A stretch of 64,000 bases of DNA from Novosphingobium sp. Chol11 (GCF_900218065.1 NZ_OBMU01000001.1:334336-398335); one strand, 5' to 3'; positions 26,487-35,144 are shown, counted from the stretch's first letter. The notes: generated by a model from the sequence alone, not told the origin. Made by a program: numbers and translations.

Positions 26487-27166
26487 AGCTCTTCCAGCGT
26501 CTCGATGAAACGGTCGGCTTTCACGCCCTCATGCGCGGCGAAGTGATGGATGCGTTCCGGCCGGGCAATCTGCACCGTCCGCCATCCGCGCTCTCGCGGC
26601 GCGGTGAAATCCTTGGACGGGTTGTCCGCGACATAGGTCAGCGAAGCCCCGGAACATCCGAACAACTGCTCGACATGTTCAAAGGCGCGCGGGTTCGGCT
26701 TCCAGCAGTCTCGTCCCCATCTGTCGGTGCAGATGCCCAGATGGATGCCGCGCCCATAAAGGCCGAGAGCCCTGATCTTGCGCCGCTGCGCGTCGAGAAA
26801 GCCGTCCGTGATCACCGCAAAGCCTGTCCTCTCGTCCCGGGCGGCAAGGAAATGGTCTGCATCCGGTGCCAGGCGGATATCCGGCCGGTGCTGGCGGTAT
26901 GTTCCCAGCATGCGCGCGATCAGAGGGGGCGAGGGCGTCAGCCCCATCTCCATCAAGCTTTCGTCGAAGATATGGGTGCGGAATCCCGCTTCGAACCGGG
27001 CCCGCATCATCTCGCCAAGACCGTCGATCCCCAGCGCATTGCGCGCCCATCGCCCCACGGCCCCGAGCCCGCTCAGCACATAGTCGCGCTCCAGATAGAG
27101 CGTGTCATCCAGATCGAAGACGATGACGCGATCGAACCGAGTGGCTTCAGACGAAAACGGCATCAT
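26483..27166 (-). CDS. HAD-superfamily hydrolase
   Basis: Phosphatase-type enzyme of 227 residues. Catalytic DxD is in VFDLDDTLY near the N terminus, ITDG supplies motif II, and motif IV lies in YVADNPSKDFTAP, with the Lys of motif III in CWKPNPRAFE. It is the last gene of the overlapping operon 26483-31550 and overlaps the ATP-grasp gene by 20 bases. HAD genes paired with ATP-grasp genes are common in glycan loci, where the HAD enzyme may dephosphorylate a sugar or acyl phosphate; the substrate here is unknown. Confidence 0.85.
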   Translation of the reverse strand: MMPFSSEATRFDRVIVFDLDDTLYLERDYVLSGLGAVGRWARNALGIDGLGEMMRARFEAGFRTHIFDESLMEMGLTPSPPLIARMLGTYRQHRPDIRLAPDADHFLAARDERTGFAVITDGFLDAQRRKIRALGLYGRGIHLGICTDRWGRDCWKPNPRAFEHVEQLFGCSGASLTYVADNPSKDFTAPRERGWRTVQIARPERIHHFAAHEGVKADRFIETLEEL

Positions 27167-28187
27167 CGAAACGCAACATCATGACATTGTCCTGCCAGCC
27201 ATCATGGGCCGTGAGTGGCAGTCCCAGCCGTTCCTCCAGCAACCACTGCGCGAAGCGCGCGCCTGCCCGGTGCGCCAGCGGATAGCCGCCGCCAAAGCGT
27301 GCGTTGATCTCGAATATCGAGGCACCCCCGGCCGCATCCATCCTGAGCTGGAAGCACAGCGCCCCCCGCGCGCCCCGAAGCGCCGCGCCCAACCGCCACG
27401 CCAGCTCTTCGATGATGGCGTTGCGGACGGTCACGCCCTTTTCGACCTCGCCAGCCCGCACCCGCAGTCGCTCATGCGGAACCGCGCACTGCATCCGTCC
27501 CTCCCCATCAAAGTAGAGGCTAACGGTAAATTCCCGCCCGTCGAGGAATTGCTGCAGGATATAGGGCTCGCTGTCGTCCAGCGAGGCCACTTCCTCGCGA
27601 TCATAGACCATGCCGATGCCCCGGCTCGAACTGCCATGCCGCGGCTTGGCGAGCAGCGGCAGCGGCAAGTCCGCCGAGCCCGCCAGATAATCCTCGGCCG
27701 CGATCGTTGCGGGGGATGGCAAGCCTGCACCCGTCAGGAACTGCGCCGTCGCCAGCTTGTCCCGCGCCATCTCCACCACCGCCGCATCGGAGACCGCGAC
27801 ATGGCAGTTGATCGCGGCGAACTCATCGCGTGCGTGCGCATAAGCGATCAACTCGGTATCGATCGTCGGCACGATCAGCTCGATCTGCTCACGCCTGCAT
27901 ATATCCAGCATCGCCGGGATGAACCCTTCGCTCTCCGCAGGCGGCGCGGCAAAGCTTCTGTCAGCCTCGACGCAGGCGGGGCTCCAATCCGGCTTCAGGT
28001 CCGAAGCGAACATCATGAGGTCTATGCCGAGCGCTGCCCCCGCTTCACGAAAGCTCCGCATCAGGCCGACCCGCCGCCCGGCGGAGCTCAGCATCATGCG
28101 CAGCGACCGGCCGCTGCGTTCTGCCCCTTCCCAATCCGTGCCCAAGCTTGCCGATGCTCCTCCATGGCGAGTCGCGGGTGCGTCCAT
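27147..28187 (-). CDS. ATP-grasp ligase (carbamoyl-phosphate-synthase-like fold)
   Basis: Predicted ATP-dependent carboxylate-amine ligase of 346 residues. The N-terminal preATP-grasp domain opens RMMLSSAGRRVGLMRSFR. The ATP-grasp domain has LLAKPRHGSSSRGIGMVYD as the nucleotide lid and IFEINARFGGGYPLAHRAG as the metal/phosphate site with conserved Glu and Asn. Such proteins attach amino or hydroxy acids to amines. It starts one base after the PIG-L stop. I infer that it may put an aminoacyl or similar group on a sugar amine freed by the deacetylase. Confidence 0.85.
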   Translation of the reverse strand: MDAPATRHGGASASLGTDWEGAERSGRSLRMMLSSAGRRVGLMRSFREAGAALGIDLMMFASDLKPDWSPACVEADRSFAAPPAESEGFIPAMLDICRREQIELIVPTIDTELIAYAHARDEFAAINCHVAVSDAAVVEMARDKLATAQFLTGAGLPSPATIAAEDYLAGSADLPLPLLAKPRHGSSSRGIGMVYDREEVASLDDSEPYILQQFLDGREFTVSLYFDGEGRMQCAVPHERLRVRAGEVEKGVTVRNAIIEELAWRLGAALRGARGALCFQLRMDAAGGASIFEINARFGGGYPLAHRAGARFAQWLLEERLGLPLTAHDGWQDNVMMLRFDDAVFV

Positions 28188-28188
28188 G

Positions 28189-28872
28189 TCAGGCTACCTC
28201 TCTTATCAGGACAAAGGCTTCGGCGGCTCTCCTGCTGACGCAACTGCCGCGCACCTGCGCCAATGCGCGCAGGGTTTCGAAGGATCGTTCGTTGGGAAAA
28301 GGACGGACCTGCGACTCAAAGCAGCCGAAGGCTTCGATCTTCCGCTCGAGATGCTCGCTGATGTCGACAAAGACATGCGGCTGAAAGGCAGGCGTCAGAT
28401 AGGGCGCCGCCCAATTGGTTTCCGATACCGTTTCATAAGCCAGGATGCGCGCGGGATAATGCGTTCCCACCGGACGCGCCGCGACCATCGCCGCTTCGAA
28501 GATCAAGCCATGATCGAAATGCAGATCGGCGGGGAAAGGAACGAACAGCGTGTCGGGGCGGCTTTCCGCCACAAGGGCGGCGACGCCCTCGTTCAACGCC
28601 GCGCGGGGAACGCGATCCAGTGCCGCCGCTTCGAAATCCAGCATGTGCGTCCGCGCAACGCCCAGCACCGCATGGGCCCTCTTCGCCTCGGCCTGCACCC
28701 GTTCCACCTGCGCCGCATCGAAGCGCGGCGGCTTGCCCCGTGTGGCGACGACCACCTCGACATGGCGGCCCATCGCGGCAAGGCGCGCGATCGTCCCGCC
28801 GCAGCCGAGCACTTCGTCGTCCGGGTGGGGCGCGATCACCATCGCGCGCTGAATAGTCTCGATCATCGTCAT
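28189..28872 (-). CDS. PIG-L/LmbE-family N-acetylglucosaminyl deacetylase
   Basis: Zinc-dependent deacetylase of N-acetylated sugars, 227 residues. APHPDDEVLGCGG near residue 14 is the metal and catalytic HPDDE motif, and LHFDHGLIFEAAM supplies the second His pair. The start at 28872 (MTMIETIQ) overlaps the formyltransferase stop by four bases; the longer in-frame extension to 29094 lies inside that gene and is not used. In the operon its product, a free amine, would be the natural substrate for the neighbouring formyltransferase or ATP-grasp ligase. Confidence 0.9.
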   Translation of the reverse strand: MTMIETIQRAMVIAPHPDDEVLGCGGTIARLAAMGRHVEVVVATRGKPPRFDAAQVERVQAEAKRAHAVLGVARTHMLDFEAAALDRVPRAALNEGVAALVAESRPDTLFVPFPADLHFDHGLIFEAAMVAARPVGTHYPARILAYETVSETNWAAPYLTPAFQPHVFVDISEHLERKIEAFGCFESQVRPFPNERSFETLRALAQVRGSCVSRRAAEAFVLIREVA

Positions 28873-29792
28873 GCCGCCGCCTTTGTCCGCCCCAAAATAG
28901 CGTGGTTGGGCAGGGGCGCTTCCCGCGCGGTCTGCCAGCGCAGCACATGCAATCCCTGATGATCCCCGCAGCGCACGATGAAGCCAGTGTCCAGTCGCTC
29001 CACGATCTGCCCCGGCATGGCTGCGGCATGATGGCGCAGCGGCACCAGCGCCGCCTCTTCGATGACGATCTTCTCGCTCGCATAGCTCGTCCATGCGCCC
29101 GGATAGGGATGACCGCAGGCCCTGACGCTACGCCAGATGGCCGATCCCGGCGCTGACCAGTCGATCAGCGCGTCTTCGGGCCGCCTGCGCGCGGCATAGG
29201 TGGCGCATCGTTCATCCTGGATCGTCAGGGTCGGCGATCCGCTAGCAATATCCTCCAGCACGGGCGGCAGCATCGCCTCCAGCGCGGCCATATGCTTGGC
29301 GTAGAGCGTGGCGGCGGTCTCGTCGGGCGCCAGATGGAAATAGCGCTGGCCAAGCAGCGGCCCGCTATCGACGCCCGCGTCGATCAGGAACAACGACGAG
29401 GCGGAAATCGGTTCATCCAGCAGGATCGTCCAGGGGATGACGGCGCGTCCCCGCAGGCGCGGCAGCGGCGCGGGGTGGTAGCCGACGACGCCCCTCCTTG
29501 CAGTTCCCCGGAATTCTTCGCCGCAAATCTGCGACCAGCCGATCACGAAGATATAATCGGGCGCGAGATCGCGGATCGCCTGCAATGCGGCATCGGAATT
29601 GATATTGGCCGTCCGCACCATGCGCGCGCCCGCCTTTTCTGCCTCTCCCGTAAGATCGACGAAATCCGAATGACGGTGGGACAGATCCGATGGCAGCGTG
29701 AAGACCGCTGCCAGATCCCATTGCCGGGATGCGCCCAGGCAAGTGATCGCGATCCGCGTACTTTCAACCGCGCCGACGACTATGGCCTTCAT
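28869..29792 (-). CDS. Formyltransferase (methionyl-tRNA formyltransferase fold, sugar N-formyltransferase candidate)
   Basis: A 307-residue protein with the N10-formyl-tetrahydrofolate transferase core. YHPAPLPRLRGRAVIPW aligns with the Fmt/ArnA N-x-H-x-S-L-L-P block; the catalytic His is kept but the preceding Asn position is Gly (GYH). DAGVDSGPLL supplies the catalytic Asp. A C-terminal OB-like domain follows. It sits in an overlapping operon with PIG-L and a PGT, far from def or rsm genes, so formylation of an aminosugar is more likely than of Met-tRNA. It overlaps the PGT gene by 29 bases. Confidence 0.87.
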   Translation of the reverse strand: MKAIVVGAVESTRIAITCLGASRQWDLAAVFTLPSDLSHRHSDFVDLTGEAEKAGARMVRTANINSDAALQAIRDLAPDYIFVIGWSQICGEEFRGTARRGVVGYHPAPLPRLRGRAVIPWTILLDEPISASSLFLIDAGVDSGPLLGQRYFHLAPDETAATLYAKHMAALEAMLPPVLEDIASGSPTLTIQDERCATYAARRRPEDALIDWSAPGSAIWRSVRACGHPYPGAWTSYASEKIVIEEAALVPLRHHAAAMPGQIVERLDTGFIVRCGDHQGLHVLRWQTAREAPLPNHAILGRTKAAA

Positions 29793-30366
29793 GCGCCCTC
29801 CTGATCGATGACGGGTTGAAGCGTTCGCCGCATAAGGCCACGCCGGCTGTGCGAATGAGGATTATGAGGTCGAGCCGAAAAGAGCGGTTCGCGATATACC
29901 AGAGGTCCAGCGCGAACTTGTCCTGCTCGCCGAGCAAGGCGTTGCCGTTGACCTGCGCCCAACCCGTGAGGCCAGGGGTGACTTCGCACCGCCGCCGCCC
30001 AGCTTCTCCGGCTTCCTCTATGGTCGCGGGCAGCAAGGGGCGGGGCCCGATCAGGCTCATGGCGCCGGTCAGGATATTCCAAAGCTGCGGCAGTTCGTCC
30101 ATACGCGAGCGGCGGAGAAAGCGGCCAAGCCGGGTCATCCGCATCCTGTCGGGCAGCAAATGTCCTTGCGCATCGCGCGCGTCTGTCATCGTCCGGAACT
30201 TGATGAGTTCGAACCGCCGTCTTCCCTTCGTGACGCGGACCTGCCGGAACAGCACAGGATCGCCATCGGTCAGCTTTATGGCGGCGGCGATGACAGCCAT
30301 GACGGGCAGTGCCAGCGGCAGGGCGGCGGCCGCCACCAGCATGTCGATCAGGCGCCTGACGGCCAT
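29764..30366 (-). CDS. PglC-like monotopic phosphoglycosyltransferase
   Basis: Initiates repeat-unit synthesis by moving a sugar-1-phosphate from UDP-sugar to undecaprenyl phosphate at the inner membrane. The 200-residue protein has the small monotopic form: re-entrant hydrophobic segment at about 8-28, then VLFRQVRVTKGRRRFELIKF, the catalytic Asp-Glu dyad in SRMDELPQL, and LIGPRPLLP plus TPGLTGWAQVNG. The ATG overlaps the upstream GT4 stop by one base (TGATGG). Its size matches PglC of bacillosamine pathways, in line with the PglF/PglE-like pair upstream in the locus. A glucose or galactose donor is the alternative. Confidence 0.93.
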   Translation of the reverse strand: MAVRRLIDMLVAAAALPLALPVMAVIAAAIKLTDGDPVLFRQVRVTKGRRRFELIKFRTMTDARDAQGHLLPDRMRMTRLGRFLRRSRMDELPQLWNILTGAMSLIGPRPLLPATIEEAGEAGRRRCEVTPGLTGWAQVNGNALLGEQDKFALDLWYIANRSFRLDLIILIRTAGVALCGERFNPSSIRRAHEGHSRRRG

Positions 30367-31550
30367 CAGGATTCCCCGGCGAGCATCGGCGCGCTGGCCC
30401 TCGCCCTACGGGGCTGCTCGGCAGGGGGCTTGTTCATCTCCATTGTCGAAAGCAGCAGTGCATTCACCATCTCGACCGAATAGCGCTCTTCGACCGTCTC
30501 GCGCGCGGCCGAGCCCAGTCTGGCTGCCAGGTCGGGCTGGGCGTATATCCGCATCATTGCACCGGCAAGGGCGCCTGCATCGCGCGGTGCGACGGTGAAG
30601 CCGTTCACCCCCTGCCTGATCGGTTCCCGGCATCCCGGCATGTCGGTCGTGATCACGCCGCGTCCCACCGCCATCGCTTCCAATATCGTGCGCGGCAAGC
30701 CCTCCCGATACCAGCTCGGCAGCACGAAGATGCTGGCTTCCTCCAGATAGGGGCGGACGTCGCGCGTTTCGCCCAAATATTCTATGACGCCTTCGTTCTG
30801 CCATTGCGCGACCGTTTCCCGCGAAACAGCGGCCGGATTTTCATCGAGCGGCCCCAGCAATTGCAGCCGCGCATCCGGGAAGCGCGCCCGCACGATCCTG
30901 GCCGCCTCGACATATTCGATCAGACCCTTGTTCCGCAGCAGCCGGGCGATCATCAGGAAGACAGGCGGCCCCGGCGGCACGGGAGCCTGTGCATAATGCG
31001 AAAGGTCGACTCCTGACCCTGGCACCTGGATCACCCCATTCGTCCCGCGCAGTATCTTGTGCCGCATCATCTCGCCGCGGTCGTCGCTGTTGAAGACGAA
31101 CACCGCTTTCGACTTGGCCAGGGCCTGCCGGTAGAGGATCGAAACGATGCGGCGCACATAGGGCAGCAGGCGCGATTCGCCATCGCTGAAGACATGGCCA
31201 AGGCCGCTCACCATGGCGTAGAAGCGGATCGACGGGAAAAACCGGCTCGCGATGCCGCCATAGATGATCGGCTTTTGGGTATAGGCAAGCACCGCGTCCG
31301 GCCGGTTGTCCCGGAAGCAGCGGATCAGCCATGTCAACGTACCCAGATCGGCGAACGGGTTCATGCCCGCGCGCGCCATCGGCATGGGCAGATAGGTTGC
31401 GCCCATTGCCGCCAGCTTTTCCTCTATTTCAGGATCGCGGCCCGGTGCGCAGACGACGACCTCATGTCCGTTCCCGATCATCGCGGCGATCAGCCGTCCA
31501 CGGAAGTTGATCAGCGAATAGGCGAGGCTGGCGATAACGATGATTTTCAT
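30366..31550 (-). CDS. GT4-family glycosyltransferase (PglA-like)
   Basis: Probable second-step glycosyltransferase acting on the lipid-linked first sugar. The 394-residue GT-B protein opens MKIIVIASLAYSLINFRGR, with CAPGRDPEIEEKL and AYTQKPIIYGGIASRF, a pattern shared with PglA/WcaL-type enzymes. The donor domain has LMIARLLRNKGLIEYVEA and EGLPRTILEAMAVGRGVI. I chose the ATG at 31550 over the longer frame to 31649 because homology begins there. First gene of the overlapping six-gene operon; its start region is divergent from the sulfotransferase gene. Confidence 0.9.
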   Translation of the reverse strand: MKIIVIASLAYSLINFRGRLIAAMIGNGHEVVVCAPGRDPEIEEKLAAMGATYLPMPMARAGMNPFADLGTLTWLIRCFRDNRPDAVLAYTQKPIIYGGIASRFFPSIRFYAMVSGLGHVFSDGESRLLPYVRRIVSILYRQALAKSKAVFVFNSDDRGEMMRHKILRGTNGVIQVPGSGVDLSHYAQAPVPPGPPVFLMIARLLRNKGLIEYVEAARIVRARFPDARLQLLGPLDENPAAVSRETVAQWQNEGVIEYLGETRDVRPYLEEASIFVLPSWYREGLPRTILEAMAVGRGVITTDMPGCREPIRQGVNGFTVAPRDAGALAGAMMRIYAQPDLAARLGSAARETVEERYSVEMVNALLLSTMEMNKPPAEQPRRARASAPMLAGES

Positions 31551-31808
31551 GCGGTCCCGCATTAGCTCCCGAACGGCCGCGCTCCAGGCGGCGACGGCAG
31601 GCCTAACCATAGGATAAAGCTGCCAGAACGCGCCGCACCATTTCGCCACCTATACTTGAGGCCAGCTGGCCCGGCTCCACCCATCCTTTCGGGTGAGAAA
31701 AAGGGATCGGGAGCCGATTTCTGCTCAAATGGATAGGGGACGCTAACCCTATTCGGATCGTACCGATGCTCTACTGCCGCGCGCCTGCAACCCGCCTATC
31801 TGAAGGAC

Positions 31809-32672
31809 ATGACTGATCGACAGCCAAGCTTCGTCGTGATCGGCGCCATGAAGGGTGCAACCACATGGATCGCCCATCAGCTCCGCAATCACCCCCAATT
31901 GTGGCTCCCCGGGGCGGAACCGCATTATTTCAGTTCGGAATATGATCGTGGCCCCGCATGGTATGCCTCGCTCTTCGACGCTGCTCCGGCGGACCGGATC
32001 ATCGGGGAAAAGTCGGCGGATTATCTGGCGCATCCATTGGCGGCGGAGCGCATGGCTGCCATGATCCCCAGCGCACGGCTGATCGTTCAGCTGCGCGACC
32101 CCGTGCAGCGGGCTTACTCCGACTATTGCATGTTGTTCCGCCGTGGCTGGGTCAGTGGCGATCCGGCGAAATATCTGAAGGGCGCCAATCCCGAACAATC
32201 CCGCTTTTTGTCGGGCGGCCTTTACGGCGCGCATCTGCGCCGCTTCCTGCAACATTACCAGCGCGATCAGATTCAGGTGATCCTCTACGAATCGGTGCGG
32301 GAGATGCCGGAGCAGGTCATAGCCGACGTGTGCACCCACATCGGCGTGCCGGTGCATATCGCACCCGAAGAGGTTGCCAGCCGGAAGAATGACAGCGCCA
32401 GCCCCATGTTGCCGCTGCCACTGCGCCGTGTCTTGCAGCCGATGCGCCCGATGCTCGATCCGCTTCGGGCCAACCGTCATTTGGCAAAACTGCGCGCGTC
32501 GCTGGCAGCGCCCGTGCGCTACCCGCCCCTGACCGACGAACTGCAGCAGATGCTCCGGGACTTTTACCGGGACGATATCCTGCTCCTGCAGGACATTCTT
32601 CAAATGGACTTGCGCCATTGGATGGCTGGGCGGCAGCCGTCGAAGGGCCCGCATGCCATGGCCGCGAGATGA
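31809..32672 (+). CDS. PAPS-dependent sulfotransferase
   Basis: Transfers sulfate from PAPS, presumably to a sugar of the surface glycan. The 287-residue protein has the 5'-phosphosulfate loop VIGAMKGATTWIAHQL at residues about 10-25 and the 3'-phosphate motif RLIVQLRDPVQRAYSDY at about 94-110, both in the expected spacing. Its length fits the Sulfotransfer_1/3 groups. It starts the rightmost plus-strand part of the glycan locus, with 258 bases of divergent promoter region upstream. No PAPS synthesis genes are in the window. Confidence 0.88.
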   Translation: MTDRQPSFVVIGAMKGATTWIAHQLRNHPQLWLPGAEPHYFSSEYDRGPAWYASLFDAAPADRIIGEKSADYLAHPLAAERMAAMIPSARLIVQLRDPVQRAYSDYCMLFRRGWVSGDPAKYLKGANPEQSRFLSGGLYGAHLRRFLQHYQRDQIQVILYESVREMPEQVIADVCTHIGVPVHIAPEEVASRKNDSASPMLPLPLRRVLQPMRPMLDPLRANRHLAKLRASLAAPVRYPPLTDELQQMLRDFYRDDILLLQDILQMDLRHWMAGRQPSKGPHAMAAR

Positions 32673-32775
32673 GGCAGGCCGTGCAGGATATGACGGACGG
32701 AATAGTCCGGAAAAGTGTGCTGCTGGAGAATGACCTTGCCGTAACGTGTAACCGAAGTTGAAATGAGGTGCGCTG

Positions 32776-34176
32776 ATGCCGGGTTTCAGGGTGGGCCGCC
32801 CTTGGCTGTTGAACCTCTATGTTCATCGGCTGCCACACTTCCGGGGGAAGTGGCGGCTTTTGTCGTTTTTTGCTGAGCTGCTGAACGGCACTCCGGTCCG
32901 GTCGAGCTACGGCGATGTTTGCCTGGCCTTCGATGGGCGGGATCGCACCCATCTGCTCGGCGTGACCGGACGCTACGGCGTGCGTGTGTCCAATGAGGTG
33001 GAACGTCTTCGACCGGGCGACTGCTTCATCGACGTGGGGGCCAATTGCGGTATCTTCACCCTGCTGGCGGCCAAGCGCGTGGGTCCGGACGGGCTCGTCG
33101 TCGCCTTCGAACCCTGTTTTTCCACCTTTGCCAAATTGGTGCGGAACATCGGGCTGAACGCCTTTGGCAATGTGCTGCCGCTCAACATGGCTCTGGCCGA
33201 TCTCACCCGCCCTGACCTGCTCGACAATAGCGCCGTTGGCCATTCCGGCCGTTTCTCCATCGCGCATGAGCCGGTCGAAGCGGCCGAACGGGTCATGACA
33301 TTGGCAATCAGCGACTTTCCGGGGCTGATGAAGCTGATCGGCGATCGATCCATCACCGTGAAGATCGATGTGGAGGGATTTGAATATGCCGTGCTGCAGG
33401 GATTGCAGCCGATCCTGGCCCTGCCGCAAACCTCCGGCGCGATCGTCGAGGTCGACGATCACAACCTCGGCCGCTACGGCAATGAAGCAAGCGATGTGTT
33501 TGGCCTACTCGAGCGTCACGGCTTTACCCGCATCAACCCCGGCGACGGGGGCGGGCATTTCGATGCGGTATTCCGTCGCCCGAACGCGGCTGCATCGAAG
33601 CCCGGAGCTTCTGTGACGCTGCCATCATCGCGCCAGCCCGTTGCCGCGCCTAAACGCCGATTTAGCGCAAGCCGACTGGCGCGCGCTGCCGCTATCATGC
33701 TGGTCATTGGTGGCGGCTGGTTTTTCGTTGGAAAGGGCTTGCCCGTCGAGCGGGTCGAGGCGGAAGAATATTTCATACAGGAAGCTTTGCAGTCCCATGA
33801 AGTCGCGGAAATGCGGGCGGCCCTGCGCCGTTCACCGCCGACGGTGTTCAACGTCGGTGAAGTGGGATCATCCGCTCGGATCGCCTTGCCCGTGCTGCCT
33901 CATGGATGGCGCGTCACCGATGTGCAGCTTTTTCCCTCCGACAGCGGCCCCAGCCTCCAGATGACGATCAGCGACAAGGCCAGCCGTCCCGTCTCTCTCT
34001 TCGCCGTCCGAGACGATGATGTCGCGCCCGCCAAACCGGCGGTGCTGACCCGCGACGGCAAGACGGTCGCCTATTGGCAGGAGGGGGAACTGGCCTATGC
34101 CCTTGTTGCCCAGAAAAGGCAGCCGGCGGAACTCGACCGCCTGGCCGAAGACATTGCCGACAATGTCACCTCTTGA
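32776..34176 (+). CDS. FkbM methyltransferase fused to an anti-sigma-factor-like membrane/periplasmic domain
   Basis: Residues 1-268 form an FkbM methyltransferase: SAM loop DCFIDVGANCGIFT at 82-95, acidic strand end VVAFEPCFSTF, and the FkbM signature VKIDVEGFEYAVLQGL at 195-210. A basic Pro-rich linker (270-300) leads to one membrane helix (about 303-319). Residues 326-466 resemble the periplasmic part of COG5662-type anti-sigma factors: EMRAALRRS, IALPVLPHGWRVTDVQLFP, TVAYWQEGELAYALV. The usual N-terminal sigma-binding zinc finger is absent, and no sigma factor gene is adjacent. The frame is continuous at 466 residues with no stop or frameshift seen. The function of the combination is unknown. 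Confidence 0.85.
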   Translation: MPGFRVGRPWLLNLYVHRLPHFRGKWRLLSFFAELLNGTPVRSSYGDVCLAFDGRDRTHLLGVTGRYGVRVSNEVERLRPGDCFIDVGANCGIFTLLAAKRVGPDGLVVAFEPCFSTFAKLVRNIGLNAFGNVLPLNMALADLTRPDLLDNSAVGHSGRFSIAHEPVEAAERVMTLAISDFPGLMKLIGDRSITVKIDVEGFEYAVLQGLQPILALPQTSGAIVEVDDHNLGRYGNEASDVFGLLERHGFTRINPGDGGGHFDAVFRRPNAAASKPGASVTLPSSRQPVAAPKRRFSASRLARAAAIMLVIGGGWFFVGKGLPVERVEAEEYFIQEALQSHEVAEMRAALRRSPPTVFNVGEVGSSARIALPVLPHGWRVTDVQLFPSDSGPSLQMTISDKASRPVSLFAVRDDDVAPAKPAVLTRDGKTVAYWQEGELAYALVAQKRQPAELDRLAEDIADNVTS

Positions 34177-34287
34177 AGGTGGCGCGCGAACCAAAAGCAG
34201 CGGCGCGCTAATGTAGGTTGGCGCTGCCCCTGCGACCTGTCATGCCGGGTCGACGTTCTTGCTGTTCCCTATTTTCTGGAGAGCAGC

Positions 34288-34503
34288 ATGTCGTTTCGTC
34301 ACGGTCATTTGCCCTTTTCCCTGACTATATGCGCCGGGCTTTTCCTTTCCGCGTGCAGCCCCGCCGCCCAGAATGAGAGCGGCCGGGTGCCCGGCGGCAC
34401 CGACCAGCAGGATGCGATCAACGCGGCGAACGACAGCGGCGCTTCGAACACTATGCCGGGCATCGGCGCGCCCGGCACGGGCGGGCAGGGGACGCAGCCA
34501 TGA
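34288..34503 (+). CDS. Small predicted lipoprotein
   Basis: A 71-residue protein with a lipoprotein signal (LFLSACSPAAQ; Cys at about residue 24) followed by a short, polar, Gly/Asn-rich tail with no recognisable domain. A GGAGAGCAGC ribosome site precedes the ATG, and its stop overlaps the next start by four bases (ATGA), which supports translation. It is co-transcribed with the DUF4142 lipoprotein gene. I do not recognise a function. Confidence 0.7.
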   Translation: MSFRHGHLPFSLTICAGLFLSACSPAAQNESGRVPGGTDQQDAINAANDSGASNTMPGIGAPGTGGQGTQP

Positions 34504-35123
34504 TCCGCTCCGCATCGCTGTTGCTGGGGAGCGCGGCCCTTCTCCTCCTCGCCGCCTGCGACCAGACGAGCGGCGTCGCCGGAGACACCCAAGTCGCCAA
34601 TGGCTCCGCCACCGTCGCCAAACAGTATGAGGGGCCTAAGCCCGAAGGGGTCTCCAGCCCCAATGACGCGGTCACCACCACCTTCTACATCCCACAAGCC
34701 GCGATCAGCGACATGTATGAGATCGAGGCCAGCGAAATGGCCCTCGTTCGCGCGAAGGCGCCGGAGGTGAAGGCCTTCGCCAGGATGATGATCGACGATC
34801 ACAAGAAGACGAGCGCCGCGCTCAAGCAGTTCGTCGCCGATAACCCGGTCAATATCGCGATACCTGCCCATATGGATGCACGCCGCCAGGCGATGCTGTC
34901 GAACCTGAAGGGCGCAAGCGACGCCGAGTTCGATGCCCAATATGTGGGCCAGCAATCCGCCGCGCATCAGGAAGCGTTCAACCTGCAGAGCAGCTACGCC
35001 AACCGCGGCGACTATCCCGCGCTCAAGAAACTGGCCCAATCGACCGTCAAACTGATCGAGCATCATCGCGAGCAGGTCACCGCTCTCGACAAGAGGTTCG
35101 GCACCGCTGCCGGAGCACCCTGA
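34500..35123 (+). CDS. DUF4142-family lipoprotein
   Basis: The 207-residue protein has a lipoprotein signal (LLLLAACDQT, Cys at about residue 20) and a helical DUF4142 domain: AAISDMYEIEASEMALVRA, VKAFARMMIDDHKKT, then ALKKLAQSTVKLIEHHREQV near the end. This His/Asp-rich helical bundle is related to ferritin-like folds, and family members are envelope proteins of unclear function. It is coupled by ATGA to the small lipoprotein gene upstream and convergent with the AI-2E-type gene. Confidence 0.85.
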   Translation: MIRSASLLLGSAALLLLAACDQTSGVAGDTQVANGSATVAKQYEGPKPEGVSSPNDAVTTTFYIPQAAISDMYEIEASEMALVRAKAPEVKAFARMMIDDHKKTSAALKQFVADNPVNIAIPAHMDARRQAMLSNLKGASDAEFDAQYVGQQSAAHQEAFNLQSSYANRGDYPALKKLAQSTVKLIEHHREQVTALDKRFGTAAGAP

Positions 35124-35144
35124 CGGGAAACAGCGCGGCCCTTT

